A stretch of DNA of 64,000 bases from Lacipirellula parvula (GCF_009177095.1 NZ_AP021861.1:2214501-2278500), one strand, 5' to 3'. Shown: positions 1-9,462, counted from the stretch's first letter. Notes: a model not told the origin generated them from the letters alone. Made by a program: numbers and translations.

Positions 1-1482
1 GGCGAAGATGACCTCAAAGTGCGCATCCGCGGCGAGCTCGATCCCTTCTGCCGCTTCATGTACCAGCATCGGCTGAAGAAGTACGACGGCGACTGGACGC
101 GCGTCGTGCAAGACGTTCGTATCAAGCGGTTGATTCTTAGCGAGAAAGACCGCATCGGCATCGGCACCTTCCAGCCGAAGGACGAAAAGAATCAGGATGC
201 CACTGAGCTGACCGGGGACATCAACTACCGCAAAATCGCCGTCTACGGCAGCGATAGCGACCCGCGGGCCTTTAATTTCGACGGCGAATTCAATATCGCC
301 AACCGCGGTATCATCGAGTTCGTCGAGGTGCTGAAGCTCGACGTGGCATTCCTCTATGACCTGCTCGGCGCCAGCCAGGAACATCGCATCAAGCCGAAGA
401 AGTTCGCGCAGACCGACATCGACGAAGTGATCATCGGTCACACGAACGAACCGGAGTACCGCCGGCTACAGAACAACGAGTTCATGGAGGCCCTTCGCGA
501 CCGGACGGTGAAGATCGACATTCCGTACGTCACGACGCTGGCGAACGAAATCAAGATTTACGAGAAGGACTACAACCCGCGCACGGTGCCCAACAAGCAC
601 ATCGCGCCGCACACGATCGAAATGGCGGCGATGTGGGCGATCCTCACGCGGCTCGAGGAGCCAAAGCACGCCGGCCTGTCGCGGCTGCAAAAGCTGAAGC
701 TCTACAACGGCAAGTCGCTCCCCGGGTTCACCGAGGAGAACATCGCCGAGCTGCGAGATCAGGCCGTTAGCGAGGGCCTCATCGGCATCTCGCCGCGGTA
801 TGTGCAGGACAAGCTCTCCAACGCGCTTGTCGCCCATCCAGAGGCCCGGTCCATCAACCCGTTCATGGTGCTCAATGAACTGGAGGCCGGGCTCAAGCAT
901 CACAGCCTCATCACGCACGAGGAGACGAAACACCAGTTTCGCGAACTCCTCGGCGTGGTGAAGGAAGAATATACGAACATCGTGAAAAACGAAGTTCAAC
1001 GCGCGATCGCCGCCGACGAAGCGGCCCTGTCGCGGCTCTGCGGCAACTACATCGACAACATCAAGGCGTACACCCAGCGCGAGAAGGTCCGCAACGCCTT
1101 CACCGGGCAGTACGAAGAACCGGATGAACGCCTGATGCGGTCGATCGAAGACAAGATCGACATCCCGGAGAGCCGCAAGGATGACTTCCGCCGGGAGATC
1201 ATGAACTACATCGGCGCCCTGTCGATTGACGGCAAGAAGTTCGACTACAGGACGAACGAGCGACTAAACAAAGCGCTCGAACTGAAGCTGTTCGAAGATC
1301 AGAAGGATTCGATCAAGCTCACGAGTCTCGTCTCGAATGTCGTCGACGCGGAAACGCAGCAGAAGATCGACGTCGTGAAGGGCCGTCTGATCCGCGACCT
1401 CGGCTACGACGACGAAAGCGCCACCGACGTGCTGAACTACGTCGCGAGCATCTTCGCCCGCGGCGATGCGAAGGAGAAGTAA
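1..1482 (+). CDS. prkA: PrkA family serine protein kinase, 5' end outside window
   Basis: The frame is open from base 1 to the TAA at 1480-1482 (493 residues). Roughly the first 150 residues of a usual ~640-residue PrkA, including the Walker A loop, are therefore outside the window. The visible part holds the end of the PrkA AAA+ core (stretch [16 protein letters not shown] near residue 140) and the C-terminal kinase-like half. The GTG at 19 is internal, not a start. PrkA is known as a stress or stationary-phase kinase that occurs with a YeaH-type vWA protein and SpoVR, and both follow here on the same strand. Its target in this organism cannot be told from sequence. A hairpin repeat fills the spacer to the next gene. 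Confidence 0.95.
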   Translation, partial: GEDDLKVRIRGELDPFCRFMYQHRLKKYDGDWTRVVQDVRIKRLILSEKDRIGIGTFQPKDEKNQDATELTGDINYRKIAVYGSDSDPRAFNFDGEFNIANRGIIEFVEVLKLDVAFLYDLLGASQEHRIKPKKFAQTDIDEVIIGHTNEPEYRRLQNNEFMEALRDRTVKIDIPYVTTLANEIKIYEKDYNPRTVPNKHIAPHTIEMAAMWAILTRLEEPKHAGLSRLQKLKLYNGKSLPGFTEENIAELRDQAVSEGLIGISPRYVQDKLSNALVAHPEARSINPFMVLNELEAGLKHHSLITHEETKHQFRELLGVVKEEYTNIVKNEVQRAIAADEAALSRLCGNYIDNIKAYTQREKVRNAFTGQYEEPDERLMRSIEDKIDIPESRKDDFRREIMNYIGALSIDGKKFDYRTNERLNKALELKLFEDQKDSIKLTSLVSNVVDAETQQKIDVVKGRLIRDLGYDDESATDVLNYVASIFARGDAKEK

Positions 1483-1485
1483 GAG

Positions 1486-1586
1486 AGCGGTCAGCTGTCA
1501 GCGATCAGCTGTCAGCCAAAGGAGGAGAGCCCCCTCGGATCCCCATTCCCTTCTGGCTGACTGCTGAAAGCTGATCGCTGACCGCT
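1486..1586. repeat. Inverted repeat, heptad-period arms, between prkA and yeaH
   Basis: The arms at 1486-1518 and 1554-1586 (33 nt each) are complementary at nearly every position apart from the variable pair in each unit. Each arm is a run of 7-nt units of the form TCAGCNN. The unit fills the whole spacer between two genes that are normally co-transcribed. It encodes nothing visible and could form a long hairpin in the mRNA. Confidence 0.85.
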
Positions 1587-1595
1587 TCCCCACGC

Positions 1596-2699
1596 ATGGA
1601 CATCGAACGCGACCAACGCCGATTTAAGCAGATCGTTCGCGGCCGGATCCGCGACAATCTGCGCAAGTACATCACTCACGGCGAGATGATCGGCCGCAAG
1701 GGTCGCGATCTCGTCAGCATTCCGGTCCCACAGCTCGACGTTCCGCGGTTCAAGTTCGGCAAGAACGGCTCCGGCGGCGTCGGGCAAGGGGACGGGGAAG
1801 TCGGCGACGCCCTCGGCAAGCCAGGGCAGGGGCCCGACGGGGCAGGGGGCGCCGGCAGCGATCCGGGCGGCGGGCACTACCTCGAAGTCGAGGTTTCGCT
1901 CGACGAGTTGGCTGAGATGCTGGGGAACGAACTCGAGCTCCCGCGCATCAAACCGAAGGGCGCCGCGAGCATCGAAGCGGAGAAGACCAAGTACAACAGC
2001 ATCCGCCAAACCGGCCCCGAGTCGCTCCGCCATGTGCGGCGGACTTACTTGCGGGCGCTCAAGCGGCAGATCTCCACCGGAAGTTACGAGATTGGCGATC
2101 CTCGCGTGATCCCGGTGAAAGCCGACAAGCAGTACCGCTCCTGGAACGAAGTCCCGCAGCCGCAGGTGAACGCCGCGGTGGTGTACATGATGGACGTCTC
2201 CGGCTCGATGACCGACGAACAGAAGGAGATCGTTCGCACTGAGGCGTTCTGGATCGATGCCTGGCTCGGCAAGCAATACAAGGGCGTCGAAAAGCGATAC
2301 ATCATTCACGACGCCGTGGCCAAAGAAGTCGACGAGAACACCTTCTATCATACCCGCGAGAGCGGCGGCACGCGGATCAGCTCCGCCTACAAAGTGGCGG
2401 CCGATCTGATCGAGCGTGAGTTCCCCGTCGCCGATTGGAACATCTACTGCTTCCAATTCTCCGACGGCGACAACTGGGGGGACGACAATCGCAAGGCGTT
2501 CGAACTGCTCGGCGAGAAGCTGCTCCCCGCTTCGAACCTGTTTTGTTACGGCCAAGTCGAAAGCCCGTACGGCAGCGGCGACTTTATCGACGCCCTCGAA
2601 AAACAATACAGCGACCACGAAAAGCTCGTGCTGTCGGAGATCGCGGACAAAGACGCGATCTATGAGTCGATTCGAAAGTTCTTGGGTAAAGGGAAATGA
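1596..2699 (+). CDS. yeaH: YeaH/YhbH family (DUF444) vWA-type protein
   Basis: A 367-residue protein starting [20 protein letters not shown], a typical DUF444 N-terminus. A Gly-rich low-complexity stretch follows (residues ~65-90), then a von Willebrand A-like fold with the MIDAS motif DVSGSM near residue 200. The family partners PrkA and SpoVR in stress and stationary-phase operons; its biochemical role is not settled. It lies 113 bp after prkA and 102 bp before spoVR, both spacers being occupied by inverted repeats. Length and order match the usual trio. Confidence 0.93.
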   Translation: MDIERDQRRFKQIVRGRIRDNLRKYITHGEMIGRKGRDLVSIPVPQLDVPRFKFGKNGSGGVGQGDGEVGDALGKPGQGPDGAGGAGSDPGGGHYLEVEVSLDELAEMLGNELELPRIKPKGAASIEAEKTKYNSIRQTGPESLRHVRRTYLRALKRQISTGSYEIGDPRVIPVKADKQYRSWNEVPQPQVNAAVVYMMDVSGSMTDEQKEIVRTEAFWIDAWLGKQYKGVEKRYIIHDAVAKEVDENTFYHTRESGGTRISSAYKVAADLIEREFPVADWNIYCFQFSDGDNWGDDNRKAFELLGEKLLPASNLFCYGQVESPYGSGDFIDALEKQYSDHEKLVLSEIADKDAIYESIRKFLGKGK

Positions 2700-2704
2700 T
2701 TTGA

Positions 2705-2776
2705 ACCACGACGGCACAACGGACACGACGTAATCAAGTACGTGGCATTTCGTCGTGTCCGTTGTGCCGTCGTGGT
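2705..2776. repeat. Perfect 26-bp inverted repeat between yeaH and spoVR
   Basis: The arms 2705-2730 and 2751-2776 are perfectly complementary over 26 nt, with a 20-nt loop. The arm is built from CACGACGG/CACAACGGA-like units spaced 8-9 nt apart. The same arm sequence recurs at 4889-4915 and, decayed, at 5013-5037. It lies between two operon genes. Confidence 0.93.
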
Positions 2777-2801
2777 GAGTCGTTTTAAAGTTGAATGAAT
2801 C

Positions 2802-4343
2802 ATGTCGATGGGCCCCACTAGCAACTTGACGCCTGAACTCGCCGCCATGCAGGTGGAGATTGAGGAGCATGCGCGCCGCTATGGGCTCGACTTCTATCCG
2901 ACGATCTTCGAACTGATCGACGCCGACCAGCTCAATGCGATCGCGGCGCGGGGCGGGTTTCCCACCCGCTACCCCCACTGGCGGTTCGGGATGGAGTACG
3001 AACAGCTGTCGAAGGGGTACCACTACGGATTGCAGAAGATCTACGAGATGGTGATCAACAACAATCCGTGCTACGCCTACCTGATGCGCTCGAACGCGGC
3101 GCTCGATCAGAAGCTTGTGATGGCCCACGTCTACGGCCACTGCGATTTCTTCAAGTGCAACGATTGGTTCTCCCAGACCAATCGCAAGATGATGGACGAC
3201 ATGGCGAACCACGGCACGCGGATTCGTCGCTACATGGATCAGGTCGGCGTCGAGCCGGTCGAGGATTTCATCGATGCGTGCCTGAGCGTCGAAGACCTCA
3301 TCGACATCTGCTCGCCATTCATTCAACGGCGTGAGAAGAAGGACAACTACCGCTTCGGAGATCGTGAGAAGCAGGAAGAAGAAAGCCGCTCGCCGCGGTT
3401 CCAGGCGAAGGGGTACATGGATTCGTTCGTGAATCCTCGCGAGGTGCTGCTCAGCAAGCAACTCGAAGCCGCCGAAAAGGGCGTCGCCCGCCGCATTCCC
3501 GAACAGCCGGAACGCGACGTATTGCTGTTTATCCTGGAGCATGCGCCGCTCACATCGTGGCAGGCCGACGTGCTGTCGATCGTCCGCGACGAGTCGTACT
3601 ACTTCGCCCCGCAGGCGCAGACGAAGATCATGAACGAAGGGTGGGCCAGCTACTGGCACTCGACGATCATGATCAACAAGGCGGTGACGGCCGTCGACAT
3701 TGTCAACTACGCCGACCACCACAGCGGCACGCTGGCGAGTTCGCCGACGCAACTCAATCCCTACAAGGTCGGCATCGAGCTCTTCCGTGATATCGAAGAT
3801 CGCTGGAACCGAGGCGCCTTCGGTCGCGACTACGACGAATGCGAAGACGTCCAACAGCGTCGCCGTTGGAACACCGGCGCGGGGCTTGGTCGGCAGAAGA
3901 TCTTCGAAGTGCGGCGGATTCACAACGACCTCACGTTTATCGACGAGTTCCTCACGCTCGACTTCGTCCGTGACCACAAACTATTCAGGTTTGGCTACAA
4001 CCCAGGCAGCGAAGCGTACGAAATCGAAAGCCGCGAGTTCCCGAAGGTGAAGCAACAATTGCTGCAAAGCCTTACCAATCGCGGCCGTCCGATCATCAGC
4101 GTCGTCGACGGTAACTATCGCAACCGGGGGGAGCTCTACCTTCGGCACGATTTTAGCGGCGTCGAACTGCAAACCGACTTCGCCGTGGATACGCTCCGCA
4201 ATCTGGAGCGTTTATGGAACCGACCGGTCCACATTGAAACCGTGCTTGAAAACGCCCGCGCCGTCCTGTCGTTCGACGGCAAGAACCACGAAATCGAGAA
4301 GGGGGACTCGGTCGACATTCCGGGTCTCGAAGCCATCACTTGA
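2802..4343 (+). CDS. spoVR: SpoVR family protein
   Basis: A 513-residue protein of usual SpoVR length. The N-terminal half contains the family region around YPHWRFGMEYEQLSKGY (residues ~58-74) and the conserved stretch YYFAPQAQTKIMNEGWASYW near residue 270. SpoVR-like proteins (YcgB in enterobacteria) are linked to spore cortex formation or stress in other phyla, but their reaction is unknown. The gene closes the prkA-yeaH-spoVR trio and is followed after 22 bp by a small unknown gene that may be co-transcribed. Confidence 0.95.
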   Translation: MSMGPTSNLTPELAAMQVEIEEHARRYGLDFYPTIFELIDADQLNAIAARGGFPTRYPHWRFGMEYEQLSKGYHYGLQKIYEMVINNNPCYAYLMRSNAALDQKLVMAHVYGHCDFFKCNDWFSQTNRKMMDDMANHGTRIRRYMDQVGVEPVEDFIDACLSVEDLIDICSPFIQRREKKDNYRFGDREKQEEESRSPRFQAKGYMDSFVNPREVLLSKQLEAAEKGVARRIPEQPERDVLLFILEHAPLTSWQADVLSIVRDESYYFAPQAQTKIMNEGWASYWHSTIMINKAVTAVDIVNYADHHSGTLASSPTQLNPYKVGIELFRDIEDRWNRGAFGRDYDECEDVQQRRRWNTGAGLGRQKIFEVRRIHNDLTFIDEFLTLDFVRDHKLFRFGYNPGSEAYEIESREFPKVKQQLLQSLTNRGRPIISVVDGNYRNRGELYLRHDFSGVELQTDFAVDTLRNLERLWNRPVHIETVLENARAVLSFDGKNHEIEKGDSVDIPGLEAIT

Positions 4344-4365
4344 GTCGCATCCACTGTAGAGTCGC

Positions 4366-4845
4366 ATGAGTCTTTCCTCCCAACTGCTCGCTGAACTTAG
4401 GAACGCCATCGGGCAGGGTTCGCAATCTTTCTCCATCACGGCTGGCACTCGAACGATTCACTGCCGAGCGATCCAGTGCGAGCCGTTCGCGGCGACGATC
4501 GACGAGCTGACGCTCGAAACCGCCGAACTCGCCGGCGCGAGCGTCGCTCAGCTTCAAACGGCGAGCCAGTCGCTCGCCCAACGCGTGAACTACCTGCTCG
4601 AACCGATCGCTCCGATCGAAACCGACTCGCAAGGCTGCAGCGTCCAGATGCGGAGCAACCCGCCGCAACGCGACGACAACGCGAGCCGCTACTATGAACT
4701 GCTCCTTCGCCGCGGCGGTTCGATCGCACTCTGCCGCTTCGAAAAACAGCCGGGGCAACCCCGCCTCCGCGTTCCCGCCGCGCTGACCCACGAAGTAATC
4801 GGCCGGCTTGTCGACGATTTCTCCAGCACCGTGGATTCAATTTGA
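4366..4845 (+). CDS. Hypothetical protein downstream of spoVR
   Basis: A 159-residue acidic-to-neutral protein that I do not recognise as a named family. It starts 22 bp after the spoVR stop on the same strand, which suggests the same transcript. It has no signal peptide, membrane segment or metal-binding motif. The sequence looks like a compact alpha/beta protein ending in an amphipathic helix (HEVIGRLVDDFSSTV). An antisense frame over the same bases is judged a shadow because the plus-strand start and spacing fit the operon. Confidence 0.6.
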   Translation: MSLSSQLLAELRNAIGQGSQSFSITAGTRTIHCRAIQCEPFAATIDELTLETAELAGASVAQLQTASQSLAQRVNYLLEPIAPIETDSQGCSVQMRSNPPQRDDNASRYYELLLRRGGSIALCRFEKQPGQPRLRVPAALTHEVIGRLVDDFSSTVDSI

Positions 4846-5082
4846 ACCGCCAAGGACGCCAAGTACGCCAAGGGAAAGACGAAGAATGAACCACGACGGC
4901 ACAACGGACACGACGAAGGGAAAGAATTGAATGACGAAAGTCGAGATCACAGCAATGAGAGAGGAAGTGTTTTGCTCAGCCCTCATTCGATCTTGGCTTT
5001 TCATCTTTTCTAGTCGTGTACGCCGTGTCGTCGTGGTGAATCCGTCTGTATTCCTTGGCGCACTTGGCGTCCTTGGCGGTTC
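4844..5082. repeat. Nested pair of inverted repeats (two families)
   Basis: The outer arms 4844-4875 and 5052-5082 are complementary and made of 9-nt units CGCCAAGNN. Inside them lie arms of another family, 4889-4915 and 5013-5037, related to the 2705-2776 repeat (CACGACGG units). The centre, 4916-5012, shows no convincing gene. The stretch 4846-5207 otherwise holds only the hemQ upstream region. Confidence 0.85.
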
Positions 5083-5207
5083 ATTTTTTTGTATTCGGCA
5101 CATTGTGACGTTCCCGTTCCATCCCTAAACCTCCGAGGGCGATTCTGGTACCATGCGAATTGACTTTGAACTCCTTCGACGGCTATTCCACCACCGCATC
5201 TCTCGCC

Positions 5208-6056
5208 ATGCATCGTCCTACCGCTTCGACGCAGCCCATCGAATCTACCCGTCCGCCGATCGACGGTGGATGGCACTGCAGCCACTTCTACTACACGTGG
5301 AATCGGGATCGGCTGGCCGACATGCCGCCGCAGCAGGTCGCCGCGGGCCGGGCCGCACTGATCTCCACGCTCGATCCTGCCCGTGAGGGGCAGCCGCTTC
5401 GCGTGCAGACCTCGATCGTCAGCGGCGCCAAGGCCGACTTCGGGCTGATGGTGATGGACCCCGATCCGCTCGTGGTCGATTCGGTTCACCAGCAGCTGAT
5501 GGCCGGCCCGCTTGGTCCGGCGATCGTCCCCGGCTACTCGTTCGTCTCGATGACCGAGATCAGCGAGTACGTGATGACCGCCGAGCAATACGGCGCGCGA
5601 CTGGTCGCCGAAGGCGAGACGGCGGGCAGCCCAGTGTATGAGACGAAGCTGAAGGCGTACGCCGACCGGCTGGTTCACATGAACCACCAACGGCTGACGC
5701 CGAACTTCCCGGCGTACACCAACACCTGCTTCTACCCGATGAACAAGAAGCGGAAGGTGGGCGAGAACTGGTTCCTGCTGCCGAAGGAAGACCGCAACGC
5801 GATGATGAGCGAGCATGCCAAGAGCGGCATGGCCTACGCGGGCAAAGTCTCGCAGCTGATCACTGTCGGCCTCGGCCTCGAAGACTGGGAGTGGGGCGTT
5901 ACGCTGTGGGCGACCAATCCCGAGTACCTGAAGGACATCGTCTACCATATGCGGTTTGACGAAGCGAGCGCCCGCTACGCCGAGTTCGGGCCGTTCTACG
6001 CGAGCTACGTCTCGACGGCGGAGGCGATGCTGGATCATTGCCTGATAGGGAAATGA
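5208..6056 (+). CDS. hemQ: HemQ-type coproheme decarboxylase (chlorite dismutase family)
   Basis: A 282-residue protein from the ATG at 5208; the frame is open from 5160 but upstream residues look non-conserved. The motif WHCSHFYYTWNRDRL near residue 21 and the ferredoxin-like halves match the chlorite-dismutase superfamily. The region MNHQRLTPNFPAYTN near residue 157 is where the proximal heme His is expected. HemQ/ChdC converts coproheme to heme b with peroxide in the coproporphyrin-dependent pathway. True chlorite dismutase is less likely given genomic context and the family's spread in Planctomycetes. No other heme gene is adjacent. Confidence 0.88.
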   Translation: MHRPTASTQPIESTRPPIDGGWHCSHFYYTWNRDRLADMPPQQVAAGRAALISTLDPAREGQPLRVQTSIVSGAKADFGLMVMDPDPLVVDSVHQQLMAGPLGPAIVPGYSFVSMTEISEYVMTAEQYGARLVAEGETAGSPVYETKLKAYADRLVHMNHQRLTPNFPAYTNTCFYPMNKKRKVGENWFLLPKEDRNAMMSEHAKSGMAYAGKVSQLITVGLGLEDWEWGVTLWATNPEYLKDIVYHMRFDEASARYAEFGPFYASYVSTAEAMLDHCLIGK

Positions 6057-6221
6057 CGAATGCGTCAAACTCTGCCGATCGCCGAGTCTGAAACGTCCGC
6101 TTGCCCTTTCTTTCTCGCGGGTCGCCGTTTCCGATTCTTTCAATTGCCTTGCTAGCACATTAGAATGGGCCCGCGGCGGCGCAGGTTTCCATTTCAATTG
6201 GCAGGGCGAGGGTCCACTCTC

Positions 6222-6926
6222 ATGGCAGGCGCCATCGTGTCCGGCGCGACCGGCGAAGCAACTCCGTCTGGCGGCGCTCCGTCGCATCGCGGCGGCGTTC
6301 ACTGGGTGAAGCACCCGCTGGTCGAACATCACGTCACCCGCATGCGGCGGGAGACGACGCGTCCCAGCGAGTTCCGCAGCCTCGTCCGCCGATTGGCGGC
6401 GCTGATGGCGTACGAAGCGACGCAAGATTTGCTGACGCAGCCTCTTCAGGTGACGACGCCGCTGTGCGAAACAGACGGCGTGCAGATCAAGGGCCGCATT
6501 GGCATCGTCCCGATTCTGCGGGCTGGACTGGGGATGGTCGACCCGGTGCTCGACCTGCTGCCGATGGCCGAGGTGTGGCACCTCGGTCTCTACCGCGACG
6601 AAGCGACGGCTCAGCCAGTGAGCTACTACGACAAGCTTCCCGCCAAGCGGCCGGTCGACGTGGCGATGATTCTCGACCCGATGCTCGCCACCGGCGGCTC
6701 GGCGGCTGCAGCGCTGATGACGCTCCGCGAGTGGGGCGTGCCGCAGGTGAAAGTGCTGTCGCTCATCGCCGCCCAACAAGGAGTCGACGCGGTGGCGTCG
6801 CAATTCCCCGAAGCGCAGATTTACGTCTGCCAGATCGACCCGGAGCTGAACTCGCACAAGTTCATCGTGCCGGGGCTCGGCGACGCCGGCGATCGGATTT
6901 TCAACACCATCGAACCGCACGAATAA
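6222..6926 (+). CDS. upp: Uracil phosphoribosyltransferase
   Basis: A 234-residue protein from the ATG at 6222; an in-frame start at 6165 would add residues without family likeness. It has a type I PRTase fold, with the PRPP loop LDPMLATGGSA at residues ~149-159 and the uracil-binding tail GLGDAGDRIFNT near the C-terminus. It makes UMP from uracil and PRPP. A CNT nucleoside carrier follows 129 bp downstream and hpt after that, so this opens the nucleoside salvage region. Confidence 0.95.
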   Translation: MAGAIVSGATGEATPSGGAPSHRGGVHWVKHPLVEHHVTRMRRETTRPSEFRSLVRRLAALMAYEATQDLLTQPLQVTTPLCETDGVQIKGRIGIVPILRAGLGMVDPVLDLLPMAEVWHLGLYRDEATAQPVSYYDKLPAKRPVDVAMILDPMLATGGSAAAALMTLREWGVPQVKVLSLIAAQQGVDAVASQFPEAQIYVCQIDPELNSHKFIVPGLGDAGDRIFNTIEPHE

Positions 6927-7055
6927 ACCTCGTCTCGCTCGGCCCGATGACGACGCTGGAGGCGGCGCGTCGCGGGTCGACGTTTTAGAGCGTCGCTCAT
7001 TCGGGCGGCTTCTCGTTCTCCGTCGAATACTCAAGCGAAGGGCCACGGCCGCCTC

Positions 7056-8312
7056 ATGGAACGCGTGATCAGTTTTCTCGGTTTGTTTGTGATGGTCGGG
7101 CTCGCGTGGCTGATGAGCTCGCACAAGACGCGGTTTCCGTGGCGGGTCGTCATTGGCGGCATGTTGCTGCAGCTGGTCTTCGCGCTCTTGATTCTCAAGA
7201 CGACCGCCGGCGAAGCGTTCTTTGACGGCGTCGACGGCGTGTTCAACGCGCTGATGGATTGCGTCGACGCCGGCTCGAGTTTTGTGTTCGGTCAGAACTT
7301 CAAGGACCATTACTTCGCCTTTCGCGTGCTGCCGTCGATCATTTTCTTCGCGGCATTGATGCAGGCGCTCTACTACGTCGGCGTGATGCAGTGGATTGTC
7401 CGCGGCCTTGGCTGGGTGGTGCAGCGAACGCTCGGCACCACGGGGCCGGAAAGCCTCGCGGCGGCGGCCAACATTTTTCTTGGGCAAACGGAAGCCCCGC
7501 TCGTCGTGCGGCCGTATGTCAACAAGATGACGAAATCGGAGCTGATGGCGATCATGGTTCCCGGCTTTGGCTCCACCGCAGGCGGCGTGCTCATCGCCTA
7601 CAAGGGCATGGGCATCGACGCGGGTCACCTGCTGACCGCCAGCGTGCTCTCGGCGCCGGCGAGCTTGCTCATCGCGAAGGTCATGATCCCGGAAACCGAA
7701 ACGCCTGAACCGGTCGAGAAGGTCGAGCTCGAAATGGGCGACTCGGGCGGCAATCTCGTCGAAGCCGTGTCGATGGGGACGCTGGAGGGATTGAAGCTGG
7801 CGCTCAACGTCGGCGCGATGCTGATCTCCTTTCTCGCGCTGCTCGCGCTCTGCGACGGGTTGCTCGGTTGGGTCGGACATCAGGTTTACGATGTGGGCGA
7901 GTGGTTCGGCTGGCTTGAAACGGGGTTCACCTTCGAGTGGTCGCTCTCGGCGATCTTTGCGCGAATCTTTTGGCCGATCGCTTGGGTGATGGGAATCGAG
8001 ACGCAAGATTGTTCCGCCGCGGGGCAGTTGCTCGGCATCAAAATGGCTTCGAACGAGTTTGTCGCGTACGGCATGTTCAGCGAGTGGATCAAGCCGGGCG
8101 GGGAGATTGACCTCAGCCCGCGAACGCAGGTGATCATGACGTACGCCCTGTGCGGGTTTGCGAATTTCAGCTCGATCGGCATCCAAATCGGCGGCATCGG
8201 CGGCATGGCGCCCGAGCGGCAGCGGGATCTCGCGAAGCTCGGCCTGCGGGCGATGCTTGGCGGGGCGCTGGCGAATTTCATGACGGCGTGCATCGCGGGC
8301 ATGCTGCTGTAG
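7056..8312 (+). CDS. NupC/CNT family concentrative nucleoside transporter
   Basis: A 418-residue polytopic membrane protein. The CNT hallmark GIKMASNEFVA is at residues ~326-336, and the substrate-site region ANIFLGQTEAPLVV is near residue 145. Gly- and Ala-rich hydrophobic segments run throughout. CNT carriers import nucleosides with Na+ or H+. The position between upp and hpt, upstream of the phosphorylases and cdd, fits import of nucleosides for salvage. Substrate preference is not decided by what I can see. Confidence 0.93.
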   Translation: MERVISFLGLFVMVGLAWLMSSHKTRFPWRVVIGGMLLQLVFALLILKTTAGEAFFDGVDGVFNALMDCVDAGSSFVFGQNFKDHYFAFRVLPSIIFFAALMQALYYVGVMQWIVRGLGWVVQRTLGTTGPESLAAAANIFLGQTEAPLVVRPYVNKMTKSELMAIMVPGFGSTAGGVLIAYKGMGIDAGHLLTASVLSAPASLLIAKVMIPETETPEPVEKVELEMGDSGGNLVEAVSMGTLEGLKLALNVGAMLISFLALLALCDGLLGWVGHQVYDVGEWFGWLETGFTFEWSLSAIFARIFWPIAWVMGIETQDCSAAGQLLGIKMASNEFVAYGMFSEWIKPGGEIDLSPRTQVIMTYALCGFANFSSIGIQIGGIGGMAPERQRDLAKLGLRAMLGGALANFMTACIAGMLL

Positions 8313-8324
8313 TGAAATTGGTCG

Positions 8325-8461
8325 ACCGCGGATTACGCTGATTGCACGGATCGGCTAAATTCAACGCTCTTCAATTTTGCCGCTTCGAAGATTTTGCAGT
8401 CCGTCCTGCACGAACGCATTCCTGACTTCCTCCATCTGTGAAATCCGCGTCATCCGCGGTT
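8325..8461. repeat. Inverted repeat, 9-nt period arms, between CNT gene and hpt
   Basis: The arms 8325-8351 and 8434-8461 are imperfectly complementary. Each is a run of 9-nt units of the form NNCGCGGAT with drift. About 80 nt without a gene lie between them. The right arm ends roughly 30 nt before the hpt start. Confidence 0.8.
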
Positions 8462-8494
8462 GCTTCTCTGACCGCCGAAAGGACTCTCTCTCCC

Positions 8495-9046
8495 ATGAAA
8501 ACGCTGCTCAGCAAAGAGGAACTTCACGATGGCGTCGCCCGGATGGCGAGCGAGATCGAGCGGGCCTTCGAGGGGCGGCAGCTCACGATCGTCGGCATCC
8601 TCACGGGCAGCGTCGTGTTGGTGGCCGACCTCATCCGCCACATCGACCAGCCGATGCGGGTCGGCGTCATTCAGGCGAGCAGCTACCGCGGCGCGACGAC
8701 GACCCGCGGCGATCTGGTGATCAACAGCGAGCTGATGCTCGACATCGCCGGCCGCGACGTGCTGTTGGTCGACGACATTTTTGACACTGGGCACACCCTC
8801 CAAAAAGTGGTGGCGAAGCTGCAAGACTTTAAGCCGGCCAGCGTCAGCTCGGCCGTGCTGCTGCGGAAGCAAGGGCGGCAGGAAGCCGACTACGAGCCTG
8901 ACTTCACCGCGTTCAACATTCCGGACGAATTTGTCGTTGGGTACGGCCTCGATTACGAGGACATGTACCGCAACCTGCCGTACCTGGCGGCGCTCGAGCC
9001 GGAAGATCTTGAGCGGCATCGGTCGATGCACAGTCAGGCGCTGTAA
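8495..9046 (+). CDS. hpt: Hypoxanthine phosphoribosyltransferase
   Basis: A 183-residue protein from the ATG at 8495, preceded by the purine-rich GAAAGGA. An upstream in-frame start at 8438 lies inside the repeat arm and is unlikely. The PRPP-binding motif VLLVDDIFDTGHTL is at residues ~89-102. Near the C-terminus are the purine-recognition residues of the FVVGYGLDY segment. It makes IMP (and GMP) from hypoxanthine (and guanine). It sits with other salvage genes. Confidence 0.95.
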   Translation: MKTLLSKEELHDGVARMASEIERAFEGRQLTIVGILTGSVVLVADLIRHIDQPMRVGVIQASSYRGATTTRGDLVINSELMLDIAGRDVLLVDDIFDTGHTLQKVVAKLQDFKPASVSSAVLLRKQGRQEADYEPDFTAFNIPDEFVVGYGLDYEDMYRNLPYLAALEPEDLERHRSMHSQAL

Positions 9047-9084
9047 GTCTTTCTGATTCTTTCTCGTGCAGTCTCTCGTTCCCT

Positions 9085-9209
9085 CGTTCCCTCGCTCCGC
9101 GTGGGAACGTTTTTTTGACGCTCTGCGTCATTCTTTACGGCTGCTCGTATTGTTGGTCTCGCGCCGCGGGAGCGGCGGGGAGTGCGTTCCCACGCGGAGC
9201 GTGGGAACG
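9085..9209. repeat. Paired 25-nt palindromes
   Basis: Copies at 9085-9109 and 9185-9209 have the form CGTTCCC...GTGGGAACG with a GC-rich centre (GCTCCGC in one, GCGGAGC in the other), so the pair is also mutually inverted. The same palindrome pair occurs at 14624-14648 and 14729-14753. Confidence 0.85.
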
Positions 9210-9224
9210 AGGCGCGGCGGCGGT

Positions 9225-9462
9225 TGAATTTTGTCGCGAAACGCGTTTTTTGGCGACAAAATTCACCCGATGCGCGAGTTGTGCGATCGGCTATTGAACG
9301 AACTCGTGGGGTGCTCTGTAGTTGCATTGTTTGATCGATGCATAAGTCTTTGGTCGCGTTTGCATTCTGTCGCGACAGAATTGGGTTGGCGTCGTCGTGT
9401 GATTGGTATTGGGCGACGCCCGACTCAATGGATGACGACCCCCAGGCGGAGCCTGGGGCTAG
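9225..9462. repeat. TTGTCGC palindromes and a GACCCCC-type palindrome
   Basis: Within the 547-bp gap 9047-9593 there are three items. A 13-bp perfect stem (9225-9237 with 9253-9265) is built on AATTTTGTCGC. A perfect 18-bp palindrome with centre CTGTCGCGACAG lies at 9364-9381. A CCCCAGGC/GCCTGGGG palindrome lies at 9437-9462, the family of 39901-39991. No gene is supported in the gap. Confidence 0.7.

Noticed and set aside
1512-3977. 821-codon open frame on the minus strand
   Set aside because: Antisense to yeaH and spoVR and running through the repeat between them; no recognisable domain.
4336-4791. Minus-strand frame opposite the gene after spoVR
   Set aside because: The plus-strand gene has the better operon spacing and start; the minus frame is Arg/Ala-rich and featureless.
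4931-5128. 65-codon frame inside the nested repeat
   Set aside because: It runs through repeat arms of two families and shows no protein likeness.
5010-8186. 1058-codon open frame on the minus strand
   Set aside because: It lies antisense to hemQ, upp and the CNT gene, all with clear family motifs. Its composition (Arg/His/Val-rich) is that of a high-GC shadow frame.
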